A DNA stretch of 64,000 bases from Prevotella sp. P3-122 (GCF_002251365.1 NZ_NPJH01000098.1:1-64000), one strand, 5' to 3'. Shown: positions 16,583 through 26,989, counted from the stretch's first letter. Translations and numbers: made by a program. The notes: generated from the sequence alone by a model not told the origin.

Positions 16583-17733
16583 CAATAGATCAGACAACTA
16601 TCATTACAAGCGGCATACTGCTGCTGTTGGCCATCGTAACACCATTCCTTAACCCCTTCTTCCGAAAGATCAGGAAGGAGGAGCAGGAAGACAACTGCGA
16701 TGACGGTCAGCAGCAGCAGTTGCCGCCTATAACGGTTTTAATCACCGCTCACGACAACGCTCCAGAGCTGAAGCGCAACCTTCCGCTCATACTGGAGCAG
16801 GACTATCCTGCCGGCTACCAGGTTATAGTAGTGGCAGAGAGAGGGGACAGCGAGAGCGAGGATGTACTCAAGAGGCTCTCGGCAAACAGCCACCTCTACT
16901 ACACGCTCATACCGGAGTCGTCAAGATACATGAGCCGCAAGAAGCTCTCCGTGACTCTGGGAGTGAAAGCGGCGGCCAACGAGTGGATACTGATGACGGA
17001 GCCCACGTGCGCTCCACAGTCTGATAAGTGGCTTGCCACAATGGCCCGCCATTGCTATCAGGGCAATGACTTGGTGATGGGCTACAGCAACTACGTGCCC
17101 TCTGCCCCACTCTACTACCGTTTTGAGAGACTTCATGCAGAATGTTACTCCCTGCGCGAGGCACAGAAAGGCATCGCATACGGGCATCCAGGCTCCAACC
17201 TGCTGTTCCGCAAGAGCATCTTCCTGAACGAGGAGGGCTTCAGGGGCAATCTCAACCTTGTCAGGGGTGAGTACGACTTCATTGTCAACAAGTTCGCGAA
17301 AAAAGGAAACACAGCTACGGAAATAGCTCCCGAGGCATGGGTGAGGGAGGACGCTCCCACCCGCAAGGCTTGGAAATACCGGCACTTATACTACCTCGAG
17401 ACACGTAAATACCTTTCACGCGGCTTTGCCCATCGCTTCCTGTTCAACCTTGACCAGACGATGCTGCACCTCAGCTTTCTGGCCTCGGCAGCAGGATTGA
17501 TATTGTCGGCAATACAGCAACAATGGGTGATTACGTCGGCTGCTGCGGCATCTATATTAATAATGTGGATAGTGCGTGGCATAATGATGGTACGGGCAGC
17601 ACGAATGCTCGGCGAGCACATACCGGGAATATTGGCCTTGCCATTGCAGCTTGCTGTCGTATGGCACAACATCGGTTACAGAATAAAATACCTTCTGGCA
17701 GACAAGCTCGATTTCACTACTCACAAGCTATAG
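16579..17733 (+). CDS. Membrane-bound family 2 glycosyltransferase
   Basis: A 384-residue GT2-like protein. An N-terminal transmembrane helix (about 8-27) is followed by a GT-A domain starting PPITVLITAHDNAPELKRNL. A DxD-like position lies around MTEPTCAPQSDKW, and GHPGSNLLFRKSIF and EDAPTRKAWKYR resemble the acceptor/QxxRW region. Two or three hydrophobic helices lie near 290-345. It probably transfers sugar to a lipid-linked or surface glycan on the cytoplasmic membrane face. It overlaps lysA by 4 nt and precedes another glycosyltransferase by 11 nt. Confidence 0.8.
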   Translation: MTIDQTTIITSGILLLLAIVTPFLNPFFRKIRKEEQEDNCDDGQQQQLPPITVLITAHDNAPELKRNLPLILEQDYPAGYQVIVVAERGDSESEDVLKRLSANSHLYYTLIPESSRYMSRKKLSVTLGVKAAANEWILMTEPTCAPQSDKWLATMARHCYQGNDLVMGYSNYVPSAPLYYRFERLHAECYSLREAQKGIAYGHPGSNLLFRKSIFLNEEGFRGNLNLVRGEYDFIVNKFAKKGNTATEIAPEAWVREDAPTRKAWKYRHLYYLETRKYLSRGFAHRFLFNLDQTMLHLSFLASAAGLILSAIQQQWVITSAAAASILIMWIVRGIMMVRAARMLGEHIPGILALPLQLAVVWHNIGYRIKYLLADKLDFTTHKL

Positions 17734-17744
17734 GTTACGACATC

Positions 17745-18914
17745 ATGAGAATACTACTGTTCATACCCAAGGACACATACGACATTGCCACCAACAAAGA
17801 GCTGGTGACAATGCTGGCATCGTATCTGAACAAATGGGGTGATACGGTTGTTGCTCATCACTACAAACCCGGACTACTTGACGGCGTCACTCTCGTACAT
17901 GTCTTCGGATGCTGGAGGACAGAGGCTTCGAGAATAATATCCAAGGCAACACAGCTGGACATCCCAACGGTGTTCTCTCCGCTTGGCGGACTGGAGCCGT
18001 GGATAATGCAGGGACAACGCCTGCGCCGCCAGCTGCTCACGTCCACATACCAGCGCAAGATGACACGCAAAGCCTCTGCCGTGCACCTATGTGGCAGATA
18101 CGAGCATAGCACCTTCACAAAGCTCAAGTGGAACTGCAGGACTGCCATCATAAAGAATCCTACGCTGACAAGCCAGCTGTCGCCCGAGGAGATGGGGGCA
18201 AGCGTTATGGAGCTATACCAAAAAGTGTTAGACTCGAATGTCAACATGCTCATAAGTCCCAAGGCGGTAAAAGCTCTACGCAGCATACTGTACGCCTCCG
18301 TTTGCCGTGACATTGCAGGCAAGCCGCGGATGTATTCAGAGGCAAAGGCCGATATTGAGGCCATCGATGACACGGACTGGCGAAACATCTGCCTGTATGC
18401 TGCCGACGAACATGTAGCCGACTTTGTCAGGAATGGTGCAGAGGTGATGGGGATTACCAGGACATTCGTAACACTAACCCCCTCCATGAGGTTCGGGCAC
18501 GACTACGGCTATAATGACGGAGATATTCCCTGCGATGACGTCATCAGCAACAACATCATGCTGAGAAGCAAAATGGAGGACATCGCCTCAGACGACGAGC
18601 AGAGGGAACGTGTGATATGCACCATGGTACTGAACATAAAATATGAGCTGACACACGGAACATTGCCATTACGCCACGCCATGAACTTATTGGAGTCTCT
18701 CATGCAAGGGAATTTTGATGAAGACCGACTACGGTCCATGCTCGCGGCAACGGGAGCACTGGCGTTTATGAGACACCTTGAGGGAGCCATGAGCACTATC
18801 GCAGGCCTTGGCGAGGGCTTCATGCCCGTAACTCCGAGGTACGGAAAACAGGCTGACAAGATAGCTACGAGAATAATGAAACTTAAAAACATACAGAAAA
18901 ATGACTACTCCTAA
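17745..18914 (+). CDS. Glycosyltransferase-like protein with GT4-type N-terminal half
   Basis: 389 residues from ATG 17745 (MRILLFIPKDTYDIATNKEL); the frame is open upstream inside the previous gene but this is the natural start. The N-terminal 150 residues look like the acceptor half of a GT-B enzyme (VTLVHVFGCWR, TVFSPLGGLEPWIMQ, SAVHLCGRYE). The C-terminal half lacks the usual donor-binding EX7E motif and is instead an unfamiliar helical region. It may be inactive or use an unusual donor. It overlaps fbp by 14 nt. Confidence 0.65.
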   Translation: MRILLFIPKDTYDIATNKELVTMLASYLNKWGDTVVAHHYKPGLLDGVTLVHVFGCWRTEASRIISKATQLDIPTVFSPLGGLEPWIMQGQRLRRQLLTSTYQRKMTRKASAVHLCGRYEHSTFTKLKWNCRTAIIKNPTLTSQLSPEEMGASVMELYQKVLDSNVNMLISPKAVKALRSILYASVCRDIAGKPRMYSEAKADIEAIDDTDWRNICLYAADEHVADFVRNGAEVMGITRTFVTLTPSMRFGHDYGYNDGDIPCDDVISNNIMLRSKMEDIASDDEQRERVICTMVLNIKYELTHGTLPLRHAMNLLESLMQGNFDEDRLRSMLAATGALAFMRHLEGAMSTIAGLGEGFMPVTPRYGKQADKIATRIMKLKNIQKNDYS

Positions 18915-20892
18915 AGACATTGAAAAAGACTTGAGATACCTGCAACTGCTCGCCCACTCGTTCCCGACAATTGCAGACGCCAGCACGGAGATTATCAACC
19001 TCCAGGCAATACTCAACCTCCCCAAGGGCACGGAACACTTCCTTGCCGACATACATGGAGAATACGAGGCTTTCCAGCATGTCATAAAGAACGCGTCTGG
19101 AAACATCAAGCGAAAGGTCAACGACCTCTTCGGCACAACACTGCGCGAGAGCGAGAAACGGGAGCTATGTACTCTGATATACTATCCAGAACAGAAACTG
19201 GAGCTGGTAAGGGCGAACGAGGAGGACCTTGACGACTGGTATCACATAACCCTTCACAAACTTGTGGCCGTATGCAGGGACATATCAAGCAAGTACACAC
19301 GCTCGAAGGTAAGAAGTACCCTTCCTCCTGACTTCGCATACATCATCGAGGAACTACTCCACGAGCGTACCGACGACCTTAACAAGGCTGCCTACGTAAA
19401 CGTCATCATCGACACCATTATATCTACTGGCAGAGCCAACGACTTCATCATAGCCATGGCTGAGGTGATACAGCACCTTGCCATAGACCAGCTGCACCTA
19501 CTCGGCGACATCTTCGACCGCGGTCCCGGCGCACACCGCATCATGGACCTTATGGAGCAGTACAGGCACTGGGATATAACATGGGGCAATCATGACATTC
19601 TCTGGATGGGTGCAGCCGCCGGCAATGACGCCTGCATCTGCAACGTCATACGCCTGTCACTAAGATACTCCAACCTCGTGACGCTGGAAGAGGGGTATGG
19701 CATAAACCTCATACCACTGGCCACATTCGCAATGGAGATGTACAAAGACGATCCGTGCAAGGAATTCCAGCCAAACCTTAACGGAGGAGCAGAGAGTACC
19801 AATGCGAAGACGCAGCGGCTAACAGCTCAGATGCATAAGGCCATAGCCGTAATGCAGTTCAAGATAGAGGCTCAGATGTATCACAAGCATCCCGAATGGC
19901 GAATGGAGGACCGTGACCTTCTCAGCAACATCAACTACGAGAAAGGAACCATCACTATCGGCGGAAAGGAGTATGATCTGAAGAGCAATAACTTCCCCAC
20001 TATAGACCCTGCCAACCCGACAAGGCTTACCGAGGAGGAGGAGGCACTGATGAAGCACCTGCACCATTTCTTCATGGTCAGCGAGAAGCTGCACCGGCAT
20101 CTGCGTGCCCTGCTTGGACACGGATGCATGTACGGCATCTGCAACAACAACCTGCTATATCACGCCTCTGTACCTCTCAACGATGACGGAACTCTCAAGA
20201 GTGTCGAGATACGGCCTGGCCACTCATGCTCAGGACTGGAACTGATGACAGACATAGGTATGCAGATTAGGGCAGCATTCCAAAACGACACTCCGGATGA
20301 TGAGAGACAATACGCCATCGACTATTTCCTCTATCTGTGGTGCGGTCCTGACAGCCCCCTTTTCGACAAGTCAAAGATGGCTACGTTCGAACGCTACTTC
20401 ATTGCAGACAAGGAGACCCACCATGAGGCTAAGGGCAACTATTTCCTACTGCGTGACAACGAGACTATATGCGACAATATACTAGATGCCTTCGGCGTGA
20501 ATGGCAATAACAGGCATATTATCAATGGACATGTGCCCGTACATGTGGCAAGCGGCGAAAATCCAATAAAGGCTAATGGAAAACTGATGGTTATCGATGG
20601 CGGCTTCTCACAGGCGTACCACAAGGAAACAGGTATAGCAGGATATACGCTAGTATATCACAGCCGAGGTTTCCAGCTTGTACAACACGAGCCGTTCACA
20701 AGCACTGAGAAAGCTATTATGCAGGGTACCGACATCAAGAGTACTACACAGATAGTTGAGATGTCAAGCCATCGTATGCTCGTCGCTGATACAGACAAGG
20801 GTGTTGAGCTAAACAAGCAAATAGCAGACCTTAAAAAACTTCTCTACGCCTACAGGCATGGCTTCATAAAGGAAAGTGAAAGAAAAAAATAA
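18901..20892 (+). CDS. fbp: Fructose-1,6-bisphosphatase, class III
   Basis: Gluconeogenic phosphatase of the calcineurin-like metallophosphoesterase type, 663 residues as usual for class III. Metal-binding motifs are ADIHGEYEAF near residue 45, LLGDIFDRGPGAHR, TWGNHDILWMGAAAGN, and the late NGHVPVH and VIDGGFSQAYHK. It overlaps the glycosyltransferase gene; the functional link is probably only position. Confidence 0.95.
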   Translation: MTTPKDIEKDLRYLQLLAHSFPTIADASTEIINLQAILNLPKGTEHFLADIHGEYEAFQHVIKNASGNIKRKVNDLFGTTLRESEKRELCTLIYYPEQKLELVRANEEDLDDWYHITLHKLVAVCRDISSKYTRSKVRSTLPPDFAYIIEELLHERTDDLNKAAYVNVIIDTIISTGRANDFIIAMAEVIQHLAIDQLHLLGDIFDRGPGAHRIMDLMEQYRHWDITWGNHDILWMGAAAGNDACICNVIRLSLRYSNLVTLEEGYGINLIPLATFAMEMYKDDPCKEFQPNLNGGAESTNAKTQRLTAQMHKAIAVMQFKIEAQMYHKHPEWRMEDRDLLSNINYEKGTITIGGKEYDLKSNNFPTIDPANPTRLTEEEEALMKHLHHFFMVSEKLHRHLRALLGHGCMYGICNNNLLYHASVPLNDDGTLKSVEIRPGHSCSGLELMTDIGMQIRAAFQNDTPDDERQYAIDYFLYLWCGPDSPLFDKSKMATFERYFIADKETHHEAKGNYFLLRDNETICDNILDAFGVNGNNRHIINGHVPVHVASGENPIKANGKLMVIDGGFSQAYHKETGIAGYTLVYHSRGFQLVQHEPFTSTEKAIMQGTDIKSTTQIVEMSSHRMLVADTDKGVELNKQIADLKKLLYAYRHGFIKESERKK

Positions 20893-20916
20893 GAAACCAT
20901 ACACATCTATCCAAAC

Positions 20917-20966
20917 AGAGTGCATTTTCAGCCAAAAGGTATTTTCCTTAGTCTGAAATGCATTCT
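20917..20966 (+). other. Imperfect inverted repeat after fbp
   Basis: AGAGTGCATTTTCAG (20917-20931) pairs imperfectly with CTGAAATGCATTCT (20953-20966). No T run follows, so it is only a weak candidate for the fbp terminator. Confidence 0.3.
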
Positions 20967-21057
20967 GCATGGTTAAAAGGATAGTATACTGACTCTTAAC
21001 GACAATATTTAGGACTAATTATTAATATAAAAAAGAACCTTTTTTATTTATTTTTGT

Positions 21058-21065
21058 TATATTTG
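21058..21065 (+). promoter_or_regulatory. -7 box for the sensor kinase gene
   Basis: TATATTTG, 21 nt before ATG 21087; no clear -33 TTTG. Confidence 0.4.
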
Positions 21066-21086
21066 CAAGGAAATATGCAATAGTCT

Positions 21087-23120
21087 ATGGAAAAGGGTAA
21101 TATATTGTCTTGTCGAATCCTAATAATAATTCTGACAGCCATAATTATGGCTGCCTGCAATGACTTGGACACTGACAAGTCTGATAATAATATCTCCCTA
21201 TATTACCAAAGCACAGACTCTCTAAACAACAGGAATTTGGCTTTCGCAGAGAAAACCTTACGACAGTTGGACAAGACAGCCGACCAAGACAGCAACATCT
21301 ACTACCTCAGCCAATGCCTAAAAGGCAAGATGGCATTCATCAATAATGACACAGAGGTAATCAATAATGTTAGGACTTTGCTTAAGAATTTCCTAAAGCG
21401 CAACAACAGCAGTCATAACGAAATAAAGGATGTCATTAGGGTTGAATACTACAGCATTGAGGGACTGTACTGGATTAAATGCGTTGGCAATACCGACTCT
21501 ACGTATAAGTATTTCAACAAGGCATACATGCTGGCAAAGAATACAAAATCCATCCCAAACAGCAGCATGGTTAACATCATAATCAATCTTGCTGACACCT
21601 ACAAGCAGACAGGACACTACGACCAGGCCATCATCTACTACATTGAAGCAGCTAAAAAGGCGCAGAGGGAAAAGCAAAACTACAATAACGTCATAGCCAT
21701 ATACATGGGTATAAGCATTGCCTATACCTCCATGGGCGACTTCAAGATGAGCGAGAAATGGTGGGACAAGTCGGGGCAGTACTGGAGCCACATGAATTCC
21801 AACGACAGGTTTATCTATCTCAACAACCGTGGGCACGATTACTACCAACGCAAACAATTTGAGAGGAGCAGGTATTATCTTGAGAAAGCAGACTCCATGC
21901 TCTCGGACAAGCCCGAAGACGAATGGAACAAGATGTTCGTCAGAGTCAACCTGTCTGATGTATACATACAACTCGGCATGTATGACAAAGCAGAGGCAAT
22001 GATTCATGTCACTGAGGCTTATTTCCAGAAACAGAAATACCTCATACCCCTACATTATCTCAAGACACAGAGGATGACACTCGACCAGAAACGTAGAGGC
22101 GTACCATCTGAAAATTATTTGTCGGAAAGACTCATTGCCGATGACCTTGACAATGTTACTGGAGTGACCGAACTGAAGAGACTACGACTGCAGGCTCTCA
22201 TCAATCACTATGCCGAAATAGGCGACTGCCGCAGACTCTATTCCGCAGGCGAGACGTTGAGAATACTCGACGACTCACTGCGCAACAACAATATGCGAAT
22301 GAGGTTCACAACACTTGTAAAAGATTACGAGCACGACCGACGGCTGCTTCAGCAACAGAGGCAGATTGAGCGTCATAAGCAGAACTTCATTATAACAGCT
22401 ATGTCAGTAGTCTTCCTGCTGATGTTCATCATAGTAAGTACACTCGTATTGCTGCTCAAACGCAGGCAGCGCAAAATTAAGGAGACAAAGCTCCTTAAGA
22501 AACTGATGGTTATGAGAATGGAGATTGTCAGAGGACGCATAACACCGCACTTCATCGGCAACTCTCTGAACATAGCCATGAATGACCAGATGGCAGGAAA
22601 GCCTATAGACCTCACTCCGTTAGTAAAACTGCTACGAATGAGTACAGAAACTGCAGACACCCTGTTTGTATCATTAGATACTGAGTTGCAGTTCATAGAC
22701 TATTACGTAACGGTCATGTCCAGCTCACTCGGCCCTGATTTCAAATACAACAAGAACATAGAGCGTGACATGGATACTACGCATATTATGCTCCCGTCAA
22801 TGACACTGCTCACTTTCGTCGAGAACGCTGTCAAACACGGACTGTCAAAACTACCTGACGATGTTGAGAAGACTCTCAAAATTAATATCAGGAGGCATGA
22901 CAAAGGTGTAAGGATAGAAGTCATAGACAACGGCCATTGCAATAAAGATGCACAATTTTCAAACACAAACACTGGACTCAAAGTTATAAGACAGACATTA
23001 ATGCTCTTAAACGAGAACTACAAAGAGAAAATGACTTTCGGTGTGGGAAACATCGAAAGCGGGCATGGCTTCATGTCATGGCTATACATACCTGATAACT
23101 TTACTTTTACCAACTATTAG
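21087..23120 (+). CDS. TPR sensor histidine kinase, LytS-type, with lipobox-like N-terminus
   Basis: A 677-residue signal-transduction kinase. The N-terminus reads as a lipoprotein signal, IIMAAC with the lipobox Cys at 24. Tetratricopeptide repeats cover about 40-400 (for example YDQAIIYYIEAAKKAQ). One transmembrane helix lies around 430-455 and a His_kinase/HATPase pair after 470. The H-box RITPHFIGNSLN carries the phosphorylated His of the LytS class (usual PHFLFNxLN), and the N-box is TFVENAVKHGL. The TPRs are extracytoplasmic. Its LytTR regulator follows 22 nt downstream. Confidence 0.85.
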   Translation: MEKGNILSCRILIIILTAIIMAACNDLDTDKSDNNISLYYQSTDSLNNRNLAFAEKTLRQLDKTADQDSNIYYLSQCLKGKMAFINNDTEVINNVRTLLKNFLKRNNSSHNEIKDVIRVEYYSIEGLYWIKCVGNTDSTYKYFNKAYMLAKNTKSIPNSSMVNIIINLADTYKQTGHYDQAIIYYIEAAKKAQREKQNYNNVIAIYMGISIAYTSMGDFKMSEKWWDKSGQYWSHMNSNDRFIYLNNRGHDYYQRKQFERSRYYLEKADSMLSDKPEDEWNKMFVRVNLSDVYIQLGMYDKAEAMIHVTEAYFQKQKYLIPLHYLKTQRMTLDQKRRGVPSENYLSERLIADDLDNVTGVTELKRLRLQALINHYAEIGDCRRLYSAGETLRILDDSLRNNNMRMRFTTLVKDYEHDRRLLQQQRQIERHKQNFIITAMSVVFLLMFIIVSTLVLLLKRRQRKIKETKLLKKLMVMRMEIVRGRITPHFIGNSLNIAMNDQMAGKPIDLTPLVKLLRMSTETADTLFVSLDTELQFIDYYVTVMSSSLGPDFKYNKNIERDMDTTHIMLPSMTLLTFVENAVKHGLSKLPDDVEKTLKINIRRHDKGVRIEVIDNGHCNKDAQFSNTNTGLKVIRQTLMLLNENYKEKMTFGVGNIESGHGFMSWLYIPDNFTFTNY

Positions 23121-23142
23121 AATACTCTAACCACAAAAAAAA

Positions 23143-23898
23143 ATGAAAAGCAAACTAGTAAAAGCATACATCATAGATGACAACAGGTCCTCTATTGACA
23201 TTCTCAAGAAAATGCTTGAGGACAACTACTCCGTAGAGGTTATTGGTACGACAACAGACGCACAGGATGGACTGAGGGGTATCGAGGAGTTGTCTCCCGA
23301 CATACTGTTCCTTGACATAGAGATGCCAGACATATCAGGACTCGAGGTCTGCTCAACCCTCAAGGACATACTCTCTAATGACACAAAGGTTGTATTCTAT
23401 ACAGGCTACAACAAATACATGCTCGATGCTATACGCAGGCAGGCATTCGACTATCTGCTCAAGCCCATACAGGCTTCCGACCTCAGTACCATCATGAACC
23501 GTTATTACGAGAACAGGCTTAGCAACATAAGAACGGTGGCAACAAATTCCAACGCTACAAGCCTGCCTATACTCGTTGTAAACTCCACCAATGAGCATCT
23601 TGCCCTCAAAACCAACGACATAGCTTACTTCAGATATAACCTTACGAAGAAAGTATGGGAGATTATCAGTTCTGACACCACTGTCTACACCCTGCGCCAC
23701 CGTACCTCGTCCGACATCATACTTGCCCATTCCAAGCAATTCGTACAGATACACAAGCGTTTTATTGTAAACATCAACTTTATCAACAAAATACAGGACA
23801 ACACATGTTTCCTCACTGGACAACTGAGTGATATAACCGAGTTGAAGGTAAGCAAGAACTACAAAAAAGGCCTTATGGACTCTTTCTACGACCTGTAA
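23143..23898 (+). CDS. LytTR-family response regulator
   Basis: 251 residues. Receiver domain (about 6-125) with DD at 12-13, phosphoacceptor Asp58 in LFLDIEMPD and Lys in DYLLKPIQ. The C-terminal LytTR DNA-binding domain (about 150-250) has LRHRTSSDIILAHSKQFVQI and IHKRFIVNINFINKI. Partner of the kinase at 21087. The target genes are unknown; the family binds paired direct repeats. Confidence 0.9.
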   Translation: MKSKLVKAYIIDDNRSSIDILKKMLEDNYSVEVIGTTTDAQDGLRGIEELSPDILFLDIEMPDISGLEVCSTLKDILSNDTKVVFYTGYNKYMLDAIRRQAFDYLLKPIQASDLSTIMNRYYENRLSNIRTVATNSNATSLPILVVNSTNEHLALKTNDIAYFRYNLTKKVWEIISSDTTVYTLRHRTSSDIILAHSKQFVQIHKRFIVNINFINKIQDNTCFLTGQLSDITELKVSKNYKKGLMDSFYDL

Positions 23899-23949
23899 TC
23901 GTGAAAGCCGACAATGTCTCTCTGGGAGATTATCTCTCTGAGGGGCATA

Positions 23950-26148
23950 TCAGAAAGGCAAGCCGACAGCAAAGTGGAAGGAGAAGTCCCTACCAAAATC
24001 AGGATTGAGGAACGCATAGTGTTCCTTATGGTTCTCATAGGCGGGATTGATGGCTTTCATGCCCATATCAAATCTCAGTATGAAATAGCCGAAGTTCAGA
24101 CGCAAGCCAACGCCGTATGCAACGGCTATTTGCTTATAGAACTCGCTGATTTTAAACTGTCCGCCTGGTTGCTCGGCATACGAACGCAGGGTCCATATAT
24201 TTCCAGCATCTATGAATGCCGCACCATCGAACTTCCAGAACAGGAAGGTACGGTACTCGGCACTTAAATCAAGCTTCATGTCTCCCGTCTGGTTGATGAA
24301 ATCAATTCTTCCATCTGTTCCCTTGAACTTACCCGGACCAAGCTCTCTCACTCCCCATCCTCTTACGGAGTTTGCACCTCCCGAGAAATATCGTTTCTCA
24401 AAAGGAAGCACGGTGCTGTTGCCATAGGGATAGGCTATGCCGAAAGCACCATGAAGTGCCAAGACATTATGTGTGTCGAAGCGTATCTGTTTGGTAAAGT
24501 CGAAATCGAACTTCACGTACTGGGCATATGCAATATTGAAAAGAGTGTGCTGTCCGACATCATTCTTACGGAAACTCGCCATATTGGCGAAAGCACCGAG
24601 GAGATTGCCTGCCGTTTCGACATTTGCTCTGAGGGCAAGCTTGTCATTGTTATAAGTGATGCCGAAACCCATCTTCATTATGAACAGGTCCTCGTAATTA
24701 TATCGTAGGATGGCGTTACGGTTGCTTACGCTATCAAGATAATCATGCTTGAAGGTTGCACTTATCCATGGCATATACACGTAGTTGAGGTCCAGAAGGT
24801 CGAACCTGTAGCTCACATGGTGGCGAGGCTCAGCCCATCTGTATCGCCATGCCGTAGAGAAGACTCGCCTATGAAACTCTGGTCTGTTCTGTAAGTCCCA
24901 TGCGACAGAGAGCTCTGATGAGGCTGTACTCCTGCGACGGAATGTCTTTGACAGGAATGGAGCAACGAAACGTGGAAACTGCAATTTTGCCTCAACACTA
25001 TACTCCTCGTAGTCTTGGTTCTGATAACCCTCAAGTCCGGTGATAGCCTCGAAGGCACCACGCAGCTCTATACTGAACAACTCGCTGCCATGAAATATAT
25101 TTCTGTTCTCATATGTCAACGACGCAGCCGCGCCAAGGTCACCTGCGGTATTGGTTCCCTCTGGCTGGAATGACAGCGTATGCGGTTTGTTGGTGCTCAC
25201 CTGAATGTCGCAGTCAAGAACAGATGTGTCTGGCAACTCGCTGAACTTTATATTGGTATATCTGATAGCCTTGAGCCTCGCAAAATTATTGTATGTTTTC
25301 TGAAGGGCATTGGCAGAGAATGGGGTTCCAGGTATGATTGCTGTATTATACTGCAAAACTTTCGGCCTTAGCTGTATATTTCCCTTATCGCCAGAGGCGT
25401 AGCTTACTGTACCGATGGTGTATCTTGGGTGTAGGGTCTCCGGGGCATTGCTGTTGGGCCTGTATTTGTCGAGGTGCAGCGTAAGGTCTATTTCTCTGCT
25501 GTCCCTGGCTGAGTCGGCACTGAAATGTATAAAGTCTTTGTTGAATTTGTAGTACCCATTCTCAAGAAGAAAGTTGGTAATTCGGTTTCTTTCCGCATCA
25601 AGCCGCTCAACCGTAAATGGTGCTCCCGTGCGCAAGGTATATTGCCTGTCAGCATCGAGAAGAGCCCTGATACTGTCGTCAGCGATATCATACCTTACAT
25701 TTCTGAGATAATAAGGCTCTCCAGGTTTCAGAATATACGTCACACGAACCTTTTTACCCTTGTGACGAGTTTGCAGCTCCACTTCCGAATGGAGATAGCC
25801 CATATTGGACATCGCTGACCTAAGAGCCTCGCATGACCGTTCAGCCATTACGGTGTCATAGACTACAGGAGCCTCACCGATATTCTTCAGCGTACGGTTA
25901 ATCCAACGAATCGTATCTGTCCCGGAAAGGGAATAGGTGGCAAGAGGTATCTTGAACAGCGAGAACCATTTGGAATTGGCTTTCTGCCTGACGTAAGGTT
26001 CAAGTAACGATACATTAAAGTCCTTCTGAGCGGACTTCACCTCCACTTGGTCAAGGAGGTAATCGCCATCAGATATAAACTTCGTTGCCGAGCACGCCGT
26101 CAGCAGTATTAGCGCTGTTAGTGCAATATATAATTTAATTAACTTCAA
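23950..26148 (-). CDS. tamL: TamL-type BamA/TamA-family outer-membrane lipoprotein
   Basis: A 732-residue Omp85-superfamily protein. A lipoprotein signal (ILLTAC, Cys19) distinguishes it from BamA and fits TamL, the lipidated TamA equivalent of Bacteroidota. POTRA-like repeats cover about 25-330 (RNVRYDIADDSIRALLD; IGTVSYASG; IRYTNIKFSEL). A 16-strand barrel follows, with the lid-loop motif YFSGGANSVRGWGVRELGPG (VRGY/F type) and the terminal FHFAVGLPF. It is thought to work with TamB in envelope biogenesis; no tamB is adjacent. Convergent with the regulator gene at 23898. Confidence 0.88.
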   Translation of the reverse strand: MKLIKLYIALTALILLTACSATKFISDGDYLLDQVEVKSAQKDFNVSLLEPYVRQKANSKWFSLFKIPLATYSLSGTDTIRWINRTLKNIGEAPVVYDTVMAERSCEALRSAMSNMGYLHSEVELQTRHKGKKVRVTYILKPGEPYYLRNVRYDIADDSIRALLDADRQYTLRTGAPFTVERLDAERNRITNFLLENGYYKFNKDFIHFSADSARDSREIDLTLHLDKYRPNSNAPETLHPRYTIGTVSYASGDKGNIQLRPKVLQYNTAIIPGTPFSANALQKTYNNFARLKAIRYTNIKFSELPDTSVLDCDIQVSTNKPHTLSFQPEGTNTAGDLGAAASLTYENRNIFHGSELFSIELRGAFEAITGLEGYQNQDYEEYSVEAKLQFPRFVAPFLSKTFRRRSTASSELSVAWDLQNRPEFHRRVFSTAWRYRWAEPRHHVSYRFDLLDLNYVYMPWISATFKHDYLDSVSNRNAILRYNYEDLFIMKMGFGITYNNDKLALRANVETAGNLLGAFANMASFRKNDVGQHTLFNIAYAQYVKFDFDFTKQIRFDTHNVLALHGAFGIAYPYGNSTVLPFEKRYFSGGANSVRGWGVRELGPGKFKGTDGRIDFINQTGDMKLDLSAEYRTFLFWKFDGAAFIDAGNIWTLRSYAEQPGGQFKISEFYKQIAVAYGVGLRLNFGYFILRFDMGMKAINPAYENHKEHYAFLNPDFGRDFSFHFAVGLPF

Positions 26149-26168
26149 AGGAATACAAATTTGTTTGG

Positions 26169-26206
26169 CAAAGTTACAAAAAAGAACAGAATAATTACTA
26201 CCTTTG
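26169..26206. promoter_or_regulatory. Back-to-back -7 boxes of tamL and the TrmH-family gene
   Basis: The minus strand reads TAACTTTG at 26169-26176 (tamL). The plus strand reads TACCTTTG at 26199-26206 (TrmH gene). The -33 boxes are poor. The gap is only 76 nt, so the two promoters share it. Confidence 0.5.
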
Positions 26207-26224
26207 CAGGAAATATTTTAATTA

Positions 26225-26989
26225 ATGATATCCAAAGCTAAGATAAAATACATCCGTTCGCTGGAACTAAAGAAAAACCGGTTGGCAGACAATGTCTTCG
26301 TTGCTGAGGGTCCGAAGGTTGTGGGTGACTTGCTCCGTGTTATGAGAGCAAGGCTCATTGTGGCTACACAGGAATGGATGTCATGCAATGAAAGCGAATG
26401 CCATGGAGCAGAGATAATAGAAGTCTCAGCCGATGAGTTACGCAAGGTGAGCTTCCTACAGACTCCGCAAGACGTGCTTGCTGTCTTCAACATGCCAGAC
26501 AGGAATGATACAGACAACTGCGTGGTGCCAATAGGAAAGTTGTCATTGGCACTTGACGGTGTACAGAACCCAGGGAACCTCGGAACCATCATCCGTATAG
26601 CCGACTGGTTTGGCATCACAGAGATTTTCTGCAGCAACGACACTGCCGATGCGTTCAATCCAAAGGTAGTACAGGCAACCATGGGAAGCATAGCAAGAGT
26701 CAGCATACGATATGTAAATCTCTCAGAGATGCTCTCTACCCTGCCCGACGGTTTTCCTGTCTATGGCACATTCCTCGACGGCGAGGATATATACCAGCAG
26801 ACGTTGTCAGACGAGGGACTCATCATCATGGGCAACGAGGGTAACGGTATCAGCCACGAGGTTGGACGACAGATAAACAGACGGTTGCTCATTCCCAACT
26901 TCTCTACATCAGAAGACCGGGCAGAGAGCCTTAACGTTGCTATTGCCACGGCGATAACCTGCTCGGAGTTTAGAAGAAAACGCAAATAA
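26225..26989 (+). CDS. TrmH/SpoU-family RNA 2'-O-ribose methyltransferase
   Basis: 254 residues. An N-terminal substrate-binding part (KIKYIRSLELKKNRLADNVF) is followed by a SPOUT domain. Its three SpoU motifs are DGVQNPGNLGTIIRIADWFG, IMGNEGNGIS and IPNFSTSEDRAESLNVAIA, which form the knotted AdoMet site. It resembles enzymes that methylate rRNA (RlmB-like); the exact target is not determinable by eye. Confidence 0.9.
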   Translation: MISKAKIKYIRSLELKKNRLADNVFVAEGPKVVGDLLRVMRARLIVATQEWMSCNESECHGAEIIEVSADELRKVSFLQTPQDVLAVFNMPDRNDTDNCVVPIGKLSLALDGVQNPGNLGTIIRIADWFGITEIFCSNDTADAFNPKVVQATMGSIARVSIRYVNLSEMLSTLPDGFPVYGTFLDGEDIYQQTLSDEGLIIMGNEGNGISHEVGRQINRRLLIPNFSTSEDRAESLNVAIATAITCSEFRRKRK

